64,000 nt of DNA, from positions 62,001 through 126,000 of the forward strand of contig JBJXHN010000001.1 in assembly GCA_046233135.1 (NCBI GenBank). Direction: 5' to 3'. A program made the translations under genes and the position numbers. A model generated the notes under the pieces. That model worked only from the letters and a program-made list of their open reading frames with translations, had not been told where the DNA came from and ran no database searches. How positions within the stretch are numbered: position 1 is the first letter of the stretch; each line of letters begins with the position of its first letter. The DNA comes from JBJXHN01 sp046233135. GTDB lineage: Bacteria; Pseudomonadota; Alphaproteobacteria; Rhodospirillales; Rhodospirillaceae. Positions 49,338 to 59,016 of the stretch are shown in pieces.

Positions 49338-49655
49338 TCACAGAGTAAAACTGTGATTACGAAAAAATGAAGGCCGGATGCGTTTGGCCTCTGGAAAGGG
49401 CTGGTCCCAGAAACCATATCAAAATAGTAAGAAAAAGGGTTCGGTATAAGGGTTAAGGCAGGGAGTTGCAGGGTTTTAGTTTGGCCGGTGTTGCCCGGCG
49501 TACGGGTAGCCGGTTGATCCGCATCGATTAGTCCTTTTCGCGAAGGCCCTGTGGGGGGCTTTGACGCCAGGGGAACCTGGAAACGTACAAGGCGGGACCA
49601 TGACGACAGGACCGCCGGGGTGCCTTGGCGAGGGGCAGGCAAGGAAGGAGCGGGC
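49338..49655. other. clpS-clpA intergenic region
   Basis: No gene is seen. AATCACAG (49336-49343) and CTGTGATT (49351-49358) form an 8-bp hairpin overlapping the clpS stop codon, but no T-run follows, so it may slow decay or attenuate rather than end transcription. The stretch 49360-49470 is AT-rich and could contain a clpA promoter; I could not define one. Confidence 0.35.
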
Positions 49656-52013
49656 ATGCTGTCGCGCAATCTCGAACAGACTCTCCACCGGGCGTTGGCC
49701 CTGGCCTCCCAACGGCGGCACGAGTACGCAACCCTTGAGCATTTGCTGTTCGCCTTGACGGAGGACCAGGACGCGGTGGCGGTCCTGAAAGCCTGTTCCG
49801 TCGACATCGACAAGCTGCGGCAGCAACTCACGGAATTCATCGATCACGAACTGAGCGGCCTTGTGGTGGCGGCGCCGGAGGGCGACCCCAAACCCACGGC
49901 GGGCTTCCAGCGCGTGGTACAGCGTGCGGCTATCCACGTGCAGTCCTCCGGCCGCGAGCAGGTAACCGGGGCGAATATCCTGGTGGCGCTGTTCTCCGAA
50001 CGGGAAAGCCATGCGGTCTATTTCCTGCAGATGCAGGATATGACCCGCCTGGACGCCGTGAACTACATCTCCCACGGCATCGCCAAGGCTCCCGGCCACA
50101 ATCAGGCCCGCAATCCGCGCGGCGCCGATGAGGATTCGAAGAGCGAGGACGTCGTGAAAAAGGGTCAGGAGGCCTTGGACGCCTATTGCGTGAACCTCAA
50201 CGAGAAGGCCAAGGAGGGCAAGATCGATGCCCTGATCGGCCGCGACATGGAGGTGGAACGCACCATTCAGATCCTGTGCCGCCGCAACAAGAACAACCCG
50301 TTGCTGGTTGGTGATCCCGGGGTCGGCAAGACCGCCATCGTCGAAGGCCTGGCGCGTCGCATCGTGCACAAGGAAGTGCCCGAGGTGCTGCACGACGCCA
50401 CCATCTTCGCGCTCGACATGGGGGCGCTGCTGGCCGGTACCCGCTATCGCGGCGACTTCGAGGAGCGGCTGAAGGCGGTGGTGGGTGAACTGGAAGCCTT
50501 TGACGGGGCGGTCCTGTTTATCGATGAAATCCACACCGTGATCGGCGCCGGGGCCACCTCCGGCGGGTCGATGGATGCGTCGAACCTGCTGAAGCCGGCC
50601 CTGGCCCAGGGGGCGCTGCGCTGCATCGGCTCTACCACCTACAAGGAATTCCGCAATCACTTCGAAAAGGACCGCGCACTGGTGCGCCGGTTCCAGAAGA
50701 TCGACGTCAGCGAACCCAGCGTCGAAGACACGGTCAAGATCATCCGGGGCATCAAGTCCTACTACGAGGAGCACCACAAGGTCCGCTACACCATGGATGC
50801 CCTGCGGGCTGCCGTGGAACTGGCGAACAAGTACATCAACGACCGCAAGCTTCCCGACAAGGCCATCGACGTGATCGACGAAGTCGGTGCGGCGCGCATG
50901 CTTCTACCGGAAAGCAAGCGGCGGAAGACGGTGTCGGTGAAGGATATCGAGGATATCGTGGCCAAGATCGCCCGCATCCCGCCCAAGAGCGTGTCGCGGG
51001 ATGACCAGGAAACCCTGCGGACCCTGGAACGCGATCTCAAGACCATGGTCTTCGGTCAGGACGGCGCGATCGAGACCCTGTCCAGCGCCATCAAGCTGGC
51101 ACGGGCAGGGCTGCGCGAACCCACCAAGCCCATCGGCAACTATCTGTTCAGCGGCCCCACCGGCGTCGGCAAGACCGAAGTGGCCCGCCAGCTGGCCCGC
51201 ATCCTGGGCATCGAACTGGTGCGCTTCGATATGTCCGAGTACATGGAGCGCCACTCGGTGTCCCGCCTGATCGGTGCGCCCCCGGGCTACGTGGGCTTCG
51301 ATCAGGGTGGCCTGCTGACCGACGCCATCGACCAGCATCCGCACTGCGTGCTGCTGCTTGACGAAATCGAAAAGGCCCATCCGGACCTGTTCAACGTCTT
51401 GCTGCAGATCATGGACCACGGCAAGCTGACCGACCACAACGGCAAGACCGTGGACTTCCGCAATGTCATCGTCATCCTGACGACCAATGCGGGTGCCCAG
51501 GCCCTGGCCAAGAACGCCATCGGCTTCAACCGGGATGTGCGCGAGGGCGACGACGTGGAGGAAATCGAACGCACCTTCTCGCCGGAGTTCCGCAACCGCC
51601 TAGATGCGGTCATTCCCTTCGCCAACCTGCCCACCGACGTGGTCGGCATGGTGGTCGACAAGTTCATCATGGAGCTGGAGGCCCAGCTGGCCGACCGCAA
51701 TGTGACCATCGAACTGACCGACAAGGCGCGGGTCTGGCTGGCCGACAAGGGCTACGACCGCCGCATGGGTGCCCGCCCGCTGGCCCGGGTCATCCAGGAA
51801 AACATCAAGAAGCCGCTGGCCGAGGAACTGCTGTTCGGCAAGCTGGTCCATGGCGGTCGCGTCAAGGTGGGCGTCAAGGACGACAAGCCGGACTTCGCGT
51901 TCTTCGACCTTCCCTCCAAAGGCAAGGCCGAAGCAGTGGAAGACGATGGGGAGGATACCGCATCGAAGGACGACGGGTCCTCTGACGATACCAAGGAGGA
52001 TATCTCCCGGTAA
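49656..52013 (+). CDS. clpA: ATP-dependent Clp protease ATP-binding subunit ClpA
   Basis: 785 residues from the ATG at 49656 with AAGGAAGGAG just upstream. The Clp N-domain (1-140, starting MLSRNLEQTLHRALALA) binds ClpS. First AAA+ module: Walker A GDPGVGKT at 219-226. Second: Walker A GPTGVGKTE near 500-508, with FDMSEYMERHSVSRLIGAPPGYVGFDQGG following. The long ClpB middle domain is absent, confirming ClpA. It unfolds proteins for ClpP. The Asp/Glu/Ser-rich tail (about 755-785) is longer than usual. Confidence 0.97.
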   Translation: MLSRNLEQTLHRALALASQRRHEYATLEHLLFALTEDQDAVAVLKACSVDIDKLRQQLTEFIDHELSGLVVAAPEGDPKPTAGFQRVVQRAAIHVQSSGREQVTGANILVALFSERESHAVYFLQMQDMTRLDAVNYISHGIAKAPGHNQARNPRGADEDSKSEDVVKKGQEALDAYCVNLNEKAKEGKIDALIGRDMEVERTIQILCRRNKNNPLLVGDPGVGKTAIVEGLARRIVHKEVPEVLHDATIFALDMGALLAGTRYRGDFEERLKAVVGELEAFDGAVLFIDEIHTVIGAGATSGGSMDASNLLKPALAQGALRCIGSTTYKEFRNHFEKDRALVRRFQKIDVSEPSVEDTVKIIRGIKSYYEEHHKVRYTMDALRAAVELANKYINDRKLPDKAIDVIDEVGAARMLLPESKRRKTVSVKDIEDIVAKIARIPPKSVSRDDQETLRTLERDLKTMVFGQDGAIETLSSAIKLARAGLREPTKPIGNYLFSGPTGVGKTEVARQLARILGIELVRFDMSEYMERHSVSRLIGAPPGYVGFDQGGLLTDAIDQHPHCVLLLDEIEKAHPDLFNVLLQIMDHGKLTDHNGKTVDFRNVIVILTTNAGAQALAKNAIGFNRDVREGDDVEEIERTFSPEFRNRLDAVIPFANLPTDVVGMVVDKFIMELEAQLADRNVTIELTDKARVWLADKGYDRRMGARPLARVIQENIKKPLAEELLFGKLVHGGRVKVGVKDDKPDFAFFDLPSKGKAEAVEDDGEDTASKDDGSSDDTKEDISR

Positions 52014-52106
52014 CGATGCCGACCAGTTCGGGATCGGGTTGCCATTGGACGGGATTGTGTAACCTTTCGGGTCATTCGGTCCAAGGTGGTTGAACACCGT
52101 GCTTGC

Positions 52107-52143
52107 AGGCAGGATGTCCACAGGGCATCCTGCCTTTGTTTTT
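52107..52143 (+). terminator. Rho-independent terminator of clpA
   Basis: AGGCAGGATG (52107-52116) pairs with CATCCTGCCT (52126-52135) around a 9-base loop, followed by TTGTTTTT. It lies 94 bases after the clpA stop. Confidence 0.88.
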
Positions 52144-52303
52144 CTGCGTTTGCGCGGTTCCTGTTGATGCCTCCTTCATCCGGGGCTGGGTGGTGCCGGG
52201 CAGTGTCATGGTCAAGGCGTCGACGATCAGGCCGGTTGAGAGAGGTGTTCGGGGCTGATCATCCCGGACGGACCGGTTGCGCTCGGCGGTTTCGGGATTC
52301 CTA

Positions 52304-55300
52304 ATGTCCACATCCGGCCCATCTTCATCCTCCTCCTCAACCGTTCAGGTGTCCGCCAATCAGGGGCCGGGCGCGAACGGTTCCATGGCCAGTCAGTGGG
52401 TTCTGGCCGCCGGGGTCGGATTCGCTTTTCTGCTGTGCGTGCTGGTCGGGCTCTATGCGTCCAACAGCCGCCAGGCGGCGATCCAGCGGGAAGAAGACCT
52501 GACCCGCAGCCTGTCCCTGACCTACGAAGCCTATACCCAGCAGGCCCTGGTAGCGTTCGAGGACATCGTCCTGGAAATGAACTTGCTGGAGGACCAGGAA
52601 GAAGAGGACGGAGAGGGGGACGCGCCGGATACCTTGCGGGAGCACTGGGAAACCAATCCTCTGGTGCTTGATCTGGTGGTCGTGACGGCGACTGACGAAG
52701 GGGGACCCCGGATCACGCGGCGCATTTCCCGCGCCCTGCCCAAGCCCGTGCTGGATGATTTGATCGTCCAGAGCCGGGAACTGCCCATCGTCGTCAGCCG
52801 GCCCTTCCTGTCGCCGGCATTGCCGGGCCGCTGGGCCTTTGCCGTCGCTCATGCCGCCGGGGTGGGGGAAGGGGAAGAGGAACGCAGCGGCACGGATATG
52901 GCTGCCGGCCCGACGGCCTTCAGCCCTCTGGCGGTGGTCATCGTCGACCTGGGACAGTTCGCCGCGGCCTTTGCCTCGATCCTGGAAAGCGATCAGGCGT
53001 CGGTGGCCCTGGCTCACACGGACGGCTATCTGATGCTGCGGGTGCCTGATCCGGGCAATGCCACGGGGCAGGTGCTGGACGTCCTGCGACGGTCCGAAGT
53101 GCCCGTGGGCTCCCGGGTATCGGGCCTTCTGGTTTCGCCGATCGATGGCCTGGAGCGGGTCTATACTCGACGGCGGGTTGGCGAATATCCGATGGTCATC
53201 TATGTCACCGTGGCCCTGGAGCAGGCTCTGGCCGGCTGGACGGACTCCATGGTGCTGGCCGCCGGACTGGTGGTCTTGCTGCTGCTGGGTGACGGTGCGC
53301 TGACCTATGCGGTGCTGCGCCAGCTGGCCCGGCGCCGGGCGTGGATGGCGGAAATCTCGTTGCGCAATACATTGCTGTCCGCCCAGCAGCAAACCTCGCC
53401 GGACGGCATTCTTGCCATTGATCTGGAAGGGCGGATCGTCTCGTGGAACCAGCGCTTCCTGGATCTGTGGGACATGCCCGAGGATGCGATGACGCGGGGC
53501 GACGGCCTGGAAGTGCATGCCCTGATGTCGCCCTTCCTGAAGGACCCGGAGGTCTTCAAGGGAACCCTGTATACGCAGATCAACGACCCCACGCTGGCCG
53601 AAGACGGGGTCGAGGTGCGTCTGCTGAACGGCCGGGTGTTCGAGCGCTTCTCCCGGGGTTTGGGGGACGAGGGCGCCAGGCCCTGGGGGCGGGTCTGGTT
53701 CTATCGCGATGTGACGGACCGGCGGCGGGCGGAAGACGCGCTGCGGGCCAGCGAGCGCCGCTACCGCGCCATGTTCGATGGCGTGGCCGACGGCCTGCTG
53801 GTGCTGAACACCGCCGGCACCATCCTGGACGGCAATCAGGCCGGCTTGCGCATGATCGGCGCGACGGTGGAGGACGTGGGCGGACTGTCGCTGAAGGACC
53901 GCACCAGCGGCCGGGACGCGGAAGGGATCAACAGCTTCCTGACCACCGTCGGCGTGGCCGGGGATCATATGATCGAAGTGGATCTGGCCGGCCCCGGCGG
54001 CAGCGTCTTCCGGGCGGAGATCCGGGGGGTGCGCTTCGATGTGGACGAACGGCAGGCGGTGCTGGCGGTGGTGCGCGACATCACCGTGCGCCGGCGCAAC
54101 GAAGCGGCCCTGCGGGCCAGCGAGAAACGCTTCCGCGACGTGGCGGATTCCGTCGGCGAGCTGATCTACGAGGTGGATCCCCAGTTCACCTTCACCTATG
54201 TCTCCGGCCGGGCGCATGCGCAACTGGGGCGGGACGCGGTGAACCTGCTGGGGGATGTGCTTTTCAGCCTGATCGATCCGCGCGACCGCGCCAGCATCCG
54301 GTCTCTGCTCACGGCCAATGCCGAAGGCCGCGCGCCGTTTTCCAACCTGGAATGCCGGGTGCTGCGCCACGGCGGGGAAGTGTCGTGGCAGCGGTTCTCC
54401 GGGGTCCCCACGCTGGACGAGCACGGGCGCCTGACCGGCTTCCGCGGCGCCTGCATGGATGTCACCGAGATCAAGGTGCGCGAGCTGGAGATGGCCGAAG
54501 CCAACGCCAAGCTGGAGCGGCAGGCCCAGGAAATGGCCGAGCTGGCCCGGCGGCTGGAAGTCTCGCGGGAAGACCTGCTGCGGGTCCAGGAACGGTTCGA
54601 TCTGGCCATGCGCGGCACCAACGACGGCATCTGGGACTGGGACCTGCTGACCGACGAGGTCTATTATTCGTCGCGCTGGAAGGAAATGCTGGGGCTGGCC
54701 GAGGACGATCTGGGCAGCACATTGTCCGAATGGACCGAACGGGTCCATCCCAACGACCTGTCGGCAGCCCTGGCGGACATGAAGCAGCATCTGGCCGGCC
54801 ATACGCCCCTGTACCGCAACGTCCACCGAATGCGTCACGAAAACGGCCAGTGGGTGTGGATCCTCGACCGCGGCCGGGCGCTGCGCGACCACACCGGCCG
54901 GGCGGTGCGTCTGGTGGCCACCCATACCGATATCACCGAGATGCGGGCTTATGAACAGGCGCTGGAGGAAGCGAAGGAAAAGGCCGAGGCGGCCGACCGC
55001 GCCAAGTCCCAGTTCCTGGCGGTGATGAGCCACGAAATCCGCACCCCCATGACCGGCGTGCTGGGCATGGGCGAACTGCTGCTGTCATCCCAGCTGACCG
55101 AGGAGCAGGAACGCTTCGCCCGTATCCTGATGCGGTCGGCGCGGACGCTGCTGGGCTTGCTGAACGACGTGCTGGACGTTTCGAAGATCGAAGCCGGGCA
55201 ACTGACCCTGGAGGTTCTGGACTTCGCGCCCGGGGTCCTGGTCAGCGACGTGATCGGCCTGTTCCAGCCCAAGGCGTCGGAAAAGGGCCTGCGGCTGACC

Positions 55301-56596
55301 ACCGAAGGGGTGGACGACGACCTGCCCGTCCTGCGGGGCGATCCGATGCGTCTGCGGCAGGTGCTGTTCAATCTGGTCAGCAACGCGGTGAAGTTCACCG
55401 AAAAGGGCCAGGTGACCGTGGCCATCGCTTGTGCGCCGGCAGACGGGGAAGGGCGCCACCGTCTGGAGCTGATGGTGACGGACACGGGCATCGGGCTGTC
55501 CGAAGACCAGAAGGGGCGGCTGTTCACGCCGTTCTCCCAGGCCGATCTGTCCACCACGCGCCGCTTCGGCGGAACCGGTCTGGGGCTGACCATCTGCAAG
55601 CGCCTGATCGAACTGATGGGCGGCACGGTCGCCGTGGACAGCACCGTGGGACAGGGCGCGCGGTTCCGGGTGACAGTGGACCTGCCGGAAGGGGATCCCG
55701 AAGAGGTGGTCTCTCTGGATGGCCTGGAGTCCATGGTCCCGGTGAACGACGAGGCGGTCATCTCGTCCGGCTACCGCATCCTGCTGGCGGAGGATAACGA
55801 GACCAACCGCCTGCTGATCGAAACGGTGCTGCGCCGCCACGGGCATGCGGTCGAGGCGGTGGCCGACGGCCGGGCGGCGGTGGAGGTGGCAGAGGTCGCG
55901 CCCTTCGACCTGATCCTGATGGATATGCAGATGCCCGAAATGGATGGTCCGACGGCAACGCGAGAGATCCGCAAGGGCGACGGTCCCTGTGCCCGGGCGC
56001 CCATCGTTGCCCTGACCGCCGACGCGCGGCCGGAAGACCGGGAGCGCTACATGGCCGCCGGGCTGACGGAACTGCTAACCAAACCCGTTGACTGGGGACG
56101 CCTGGAAGAGGTCATCCAGACCCTGGTGAACAAGGCGCCCGGCACCGGGACCTCGATGATGCTCGACAGCGGCAGCGAGCCCACAACGGCGTCGACCGGC
56201 GGCGGGGAGGCTCCGGCCGCCTCGCCCGAGGACCTGTCGTTCCTGGGCGAGCCGGTCCATGATCCGTCGGTGGTGGAGGGACTGATTGCCCAGGTCGGGA
56301 AAGCCCGCTTCGCGCCCCTGCTGACGTCGGTCATCGGCAACCTGGATCGCCATCGCAAGGCGGTGGCGGGGGCGCTGTCGGAGAACGATGCGGAGGATAT
56401 CCGCGCCAAGGCCCATGCCCTGAAGGGCGTGTCCGGGCAGTTCGGGGCCAAGCGGGCGGCGGCCATCTGTCTGGCCATCGAGCAGGCGAGCCAGGATCCG
56501 GAGGTCGCCCGGCGTCTGGGTCCGGCCCTGGACGAGGCGATTGACGGCGCCCGCGCTGCCCTGAAGGCTTTTGCGGCCAACCCGGAACAGGCGTGA
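52304..56596 (+). CDS. Hybrid sensor histidine kinase: periplasmic sensor, four PAS, kinase, receiver, Hpt
   Basis: 1430 residues from the ATG at 52304 (weak ribosome site). Transmembrane helices about 32-52 and 316-338 enclose a 260-residue periplasmic sensor (Cache-like by position). Four PAS-type domains start near 360, 483, 610 and 763. HisKA H910 in FLAVMSHEIRTPMTGVLGM, then the HATPase with NLVSNAVKF. Receiver: D1207 in LILMDMQMPEMDG. Hpt: H1371 in AHALKGVSGQFGAKR. A full four-step phosphorelay can thus run His-Asp-His inside one protein before passing to a separate response regulator, which is not adjacent. The signal is unknown. Confidence 0.95.
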   Translation: MSTSGPSSSSSSTVQVSANQGPGANGSMASQWVLAAGVGFAFLLCVLVGLYASNSRQAAIQREEDLTRSLSLTYEAYTQQALVAFEDIVLEMNLLEDQEEEDGEGDAPDTLREHWETNPLVLDLVVVTATDEGGPRITRRISRALPKPVLDDLIVQSRELPIVVSRPFLSPALPGRWAFAVAHAAGVGEGEEERSGTDMAAGPTAFSPLAVVIVDLGQFAAAFASILESDQASVALAHTDGYLMLRVPDPGNATGQVLDVLRRSEVPVGSRVSGLLVSPIDGLERVYTRRRVGEYPMVIYVTVALEQALAGWTDSMVLAAGLVVLLLLGDGALTYAVLRQLARRRAWMAEISLRNTLLSAQQQTSPDGILAIDLEGRIVSWNQRFLDLWDMPEDAMTRGDGLEVHALMSPFLKDPEVFKGTLYTQINDPTLAEDGVEVRLLNGRVFERFSRGLGDEGARPWGRVWFYRDVTDRRRAEDALRASERRYRAMFDGVADGLLVLNTAGTILDGNQAGLRMIGATVEDVGGLSLKDRTSGRDAEGINSFLTTVGVAGDHMIEVDLAGPGGSVFRAEIRGVRFDVDERQAVLAVVRDITVRRRNEAALRASEKRFRDVADSVGELIYEVDPQFTFTYVSGRAHAQLGRDAVNLLGDVLFSLIDPRDRASIRSLLTANAEGRAPFSNLECRVLRHGGEVSWQRFSGVPTLDEHGRLTGFRGACMDVTEIKVRELEMAEANAKLERQAQEMAELARRLEVSREDLLRVQERFDLAMRGTNDGIWDWDLLTDEVYYSSRWKEMLGLAEDDLGSTLSEWTERVHPNDLSAALADMKQHLAGHTPLYRNVHRMRHENGQWVWILDRGRALRDHTGRAVRLVATHTDITEMRAYEQALEEAKEKAEAADRAKSQFLAVMSHEIRTPMTGVLGMGELLLSSQLTEEQERFARILMRSARTLLGLLNDVLDVSKIEAGQLTLEVLDFAPGVLVSDVIGLFQPKASEKGLRLTTEGVDDDLPVLRGDPMRLRQVLFNLVSNAVKFTEKGQVTVAIACAPADGEGRHRLELMVTDTGIGLSEDQKGRLFTPFSQADLSTTRRFGGTGLGLTICKRLIELMGGTVAVDSTVGQGARFRVTVDLPEGDPEEVVSLDGLESMVPVNDEAVISSGYRILLAEDNETNRLLIETVLRRHGHAVEAVADGRAAVEVAEVAPFDLILMDMQMPEMDGPTATREIRKGDGPCARAPIVALTADARPEDRERYMAAGLTELLTKPVDWGRLEEVIQTLVNKAPGTGTSMMLDSGSEPTTASTGGGEAPAASPEDLSFLGEPVHDPSVVEGLIAQVGKARFAPLLTSVIGNLDRHRKAVAGALSENDAEDIRAKAHALKGVSGQFGAKRAAAICLAIEQASQDPEVARRLGPALDEAIDGARAALKAFAANPEQA

Positions 56597-56601
56597 GCCT
56601 T

Positions 56602-57501
56602 TTACAGGGAGTTCACCCGGCTCCAGAGATTGCGCGCCAGTTCATCGGGTGTCTGGTAGATCTGGTAATTCTCACCGCTTGTCGTCTGTTCTGTGCGGAA
56701 GAACAGCTGGTGATCGTCGTTTTCCAAATGATAAGGCTCGACGAAGCTTTCGATGTCGCCATCACCCAGCAATTCGACAAACAGAATGCTGAAGGCGCCT
56801 GGAGGGAATGAAAGCTTTAATGTGACCGCAGATTGTTTATGCCGGTCCACATGGATATGGATGGCGTTCTTCGAGATCTCGGTTGATCGGCAAGTTGTAT
56901 ATCTGTCAGCACTTCGGTCAAAAAGTTCGGTTATTTTCCGGTAAGTTCCCCGGATGAACTCCAACTTTTCGATATAGGTGAAGGTCTGCGGCTCCTGCTT
57001 AGGATGGGCAGGGAGGGTTTGTCCGTTGAGGATTGCGCTAATGTTTTGGTCTTGTTTATCTTCGTTGAGCTTCAGGATTAATAGTTCAAGCTGTTCAGTT
57101 ATGTAGGTATAGGCTTCGTCTCTGTCATCAAATGATTTGATGGATTGTCCGTCTTTCGGAAGGGCAGTGAAAATACCGAGAGGTGTTTTTCTCCAAAGGC
57201 AGCGCCGCACAATAATAGGCACGATTCGTGCTAAACCAGCTTTCTGCCTTGCCAGAGCGCGTGGCAACTCAACTTCACGACAGTAACGCGACGCAGCGAA
57301 ATCAGAACTTACGAGAAAAATTATAATGTCCGCATCATCTAGATGATGTGCAATCCTATCATCGAACTCGTCTCCTGGGAGGAGCATACTGTCGATCCAA
57401 GTTTCCAAAAGTTCGCCGTATTTTAAAAGGTGCAGGTGTGGCTCTAACTGGTGCCAGAACTCGGTATCCTTGTGGGAATAGGAAATGAAGGCCTTGGTCA
57501 C
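56602..57501 (-). CDS. TIR-domain protein with uncharacterised C-terminal domain
   Basis: 299 residues from a GTG at 57501, preferred because GGGAGAG lies seven bases upstream; an ATG eight codons earlier has no ribosome site. The N-terminal 140 residues are a TIR domain: KAFISYSHKD, W35 in ETWIDSMLLPGDEFDD, then SSDFAASRYCREVE, where E76 is the likely NADase glutamate. The C-terminal half (about 165-299) matches no family I know. The gene is more AT-rich than its neighbours and lies alone between two convergent or chromosomal-type genes, so it looks acquired. Bacterial TIR proteins often act in anti-phage defence; no partner is adjacent. Confidence 0.85.
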   Translation of the reverse strand: MTKAFISYSHKDTEFWHQLEPHLHLLKYGELLETWIDSMLLPGDEFDDRIAHHLDDADIIIFLVSSDFAASRYCREVELPRALARQKAGLARIVPIIVRRCLWRKTPLGIFTALPKDGQSIKSFDDRDEAYTYITEQLELLILKLNEDKQDQNISAILNGQTLPAHPKQEPQTFTYIEKLEFIRGTYRKITELFDRSADRYTTCRSTEISKNAIHIHVDRHKQSAVTLKLSFPPGAFSILFVELLGDGDIESFVEPYHLENDDHQLFFRTEQTTSGENYQIYQTPDELARNLWSRVNSL

Positions 57502-57574
57502 GCGATGCTCTCCCGACGCGGTCATTCGACAAAGCTAGCGTTTGGCGTGGCCGGATCAAGCCTTTTCCGGGTGG

Positions 57575-58924
57575 TCAGCGGGTGAAGACGCCGACCACCT
57601 CCACATGGTGGGACCAGGGGAACTGATCGACCGGCGCGACCCGGACCAGACGATAGCCCTCGTCGCACAGGATGCGCGCGTCTCGGGCGAAGGTGGCGGG
57701 ATTGCAGGACACGCCGATGACCCGGGCCGGTCCGCTCGCCGCAAGCGCTTCGGCGACGGCCTTGGCGCCGGTTCGGGGCGGGTCGAAGACAACGGCGGAA
57801 AGACCGGCCAGCTCCTTGGGTTTGGGCGGGGCCTTGGCGAGATCGCGGGCGGTGCAGCGCAAACCCGGCAGGCGGGTGGCCTCCAGTGCCCGCAGGGCCG
57901 GGCTGTCGCCGTCCACGGCCCACACCGGGCGGGTCCCGCCGCCCGCCAGGGGCAGGGCGAAGGTGCCCAGGCCGCAGTAGAGATCGGCCACGGGGGCATC
58001 GGCGGGCAGGTCGGCAATCCCGTCCAGCACCAGGCGGATCAGGGCCGCTTCCCCGTCCGGTCCGGGCTGGGTGAAGGCGCCGGGCGGCGGCACCACGCCA
58101 TGCCCGCCGAAGGAGAGGCGGGGCGCACGGCGGGCGGCGACGGGCTCGATCAGGCCGCCATCTTCTCCTGTCGAAAGGGAGAGGCGGGCGAGGTCCGCCC
58201 CGTCGGCAAAGGCGGCGAGGGATTCGCGGGCCGCCAGATCCGGCGGGCCGGGCAGGCGCAGGATCATGTCCACGCCGGCTTCCGTCTCCAGCAGCGTGGC
58301 CTCGGCTTCGGCGGCGGGCGCGAGGAATCCCGGCGCGGCCTGCCGCAGGGCGGTCAGGGCCGCGCGCAGGGCCGGCGAGGGCAGCAGGCAGCCGGGGGCA
58401 TCCACCAGCCGGTGGCTTTCCCGGGCGCGAAAGCCGATCACGGCCTCTCGCGCCCGGCCCCGCAGGCCGACGGTCAGGCGGCGGCGGGAACCGGCGGGCA
58501 GGGAGAGGGTGTCGGCGACCGGAATGTCCCCTTCCAGGGGCAGCCCCCGGTGGGCAAGGGCGCGCAGCACCTTGTCCCGTTTCCACGCGGACAGCGCGGC
58601 GGGGGCCAGATGCTGCAAATCACAGCCGCCGCAGTCGGCGGCATGGGGGCAGGGCGGCGGGACCCGGTCGGCGGACGGACCCTGGATGGAAACCAGATCG
58701 GCGGCGCGGCCATCGCCCTTGCGGGCGCCGGGACGGGCGGTCACGGTTTCGCCGGGCAAAGCGCCAGGGATGTAGAAGGGACCCCCGGCGGCCTCTGCGG
58801 CGATGCCGTCCCCGCGATCGCCCAGGGCGGTCACGGACAGGGTGGTCTCCGGTCCCGGTGCGGCGGCGGCCTTGCGTTTTGCCGCCCCGGGGCGGCGGCC
58901 GTAGCGGCCGGGCTTAGCGGCCAT
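57575..58924 (-). CDS. TrmA/RlmD-family SAM-dependent RNA m5U methyltransferase
   Basis: 449 residues. An N-terminal TRAM-like domain (about 28-80) is followed by an iron-sulfur motif C-x5-C-x2-C (CPHAADCGGC, about 92-101), with the fourth cysteine probably in DAPGCLLPS. The methyltransferase half has DLYCGLGTFALPLA (SAM), VFDPPRTGAK, and the catalytic cysteine in VSCNPATFARD. It methylates uridine in rRNA or tRNA. Which position cannot be set; the four-Cys form is closest to the 23S rRNA enzymes. The start ATG lies 92 bases from the divergent ABC gene. Confidence 0.93.
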   Translation of the reverse strand: MAAKPGRYGRRPGAAKRKAAAAPGPETTLSVTALGDRGDGIAAEAAGGPFYIPGALPGETVTARPGARKGDGRAADLVSIQGPSADRVPPPCPHAADCGGCDLQHLAPAALSAWKRDKVLRALAHRGLPLEGDIPVADTLSLPAGSRRRLTVGLRGRAREAVIGFRARESHRLVDAPGCLLPSPALRAALTALRQAAPGFLAPAAEAEATLLETEAGVDMILRLPGPPDLAARESLAAFADGADLARLSLSTGEDGGLIEPVAARRAPRLSFGGHGVVPPPGAFTQPGPDGEAALIRLVLDGIADLPADAPVADLYCGLGTFALPLAGGGTRPVWAVDGDSPALRALEATRLPGLRCTARDLAKAPPKPKELAGLSAVVFDPPRTGAKAVAEALAASGPARVIGVSCNPATFARDARILCDEGYRLVRVAPVDQFPWSHHVEVVGVFTR

Positions 58925-59016
58925 GACGGCGGCCCTGTCCCGGAGGCGGCAAGAGCTTGACCATAACGGCTGCCTGGGTGCACCCTTCGTGCATCCTCGT
59001 TGATCCGGAGTTCCCC

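Noticed and set aside
52337..55033. Long open frame (898 codons) on the minus strand opposite the hybrid kinase
   Set aside because: The plus strand encodes a complete multi-domain kinase with all motifs. The minus frame is Gln/His/Gly/Arg-rich with no family pattern, a usual artefact of high-GC third positions.
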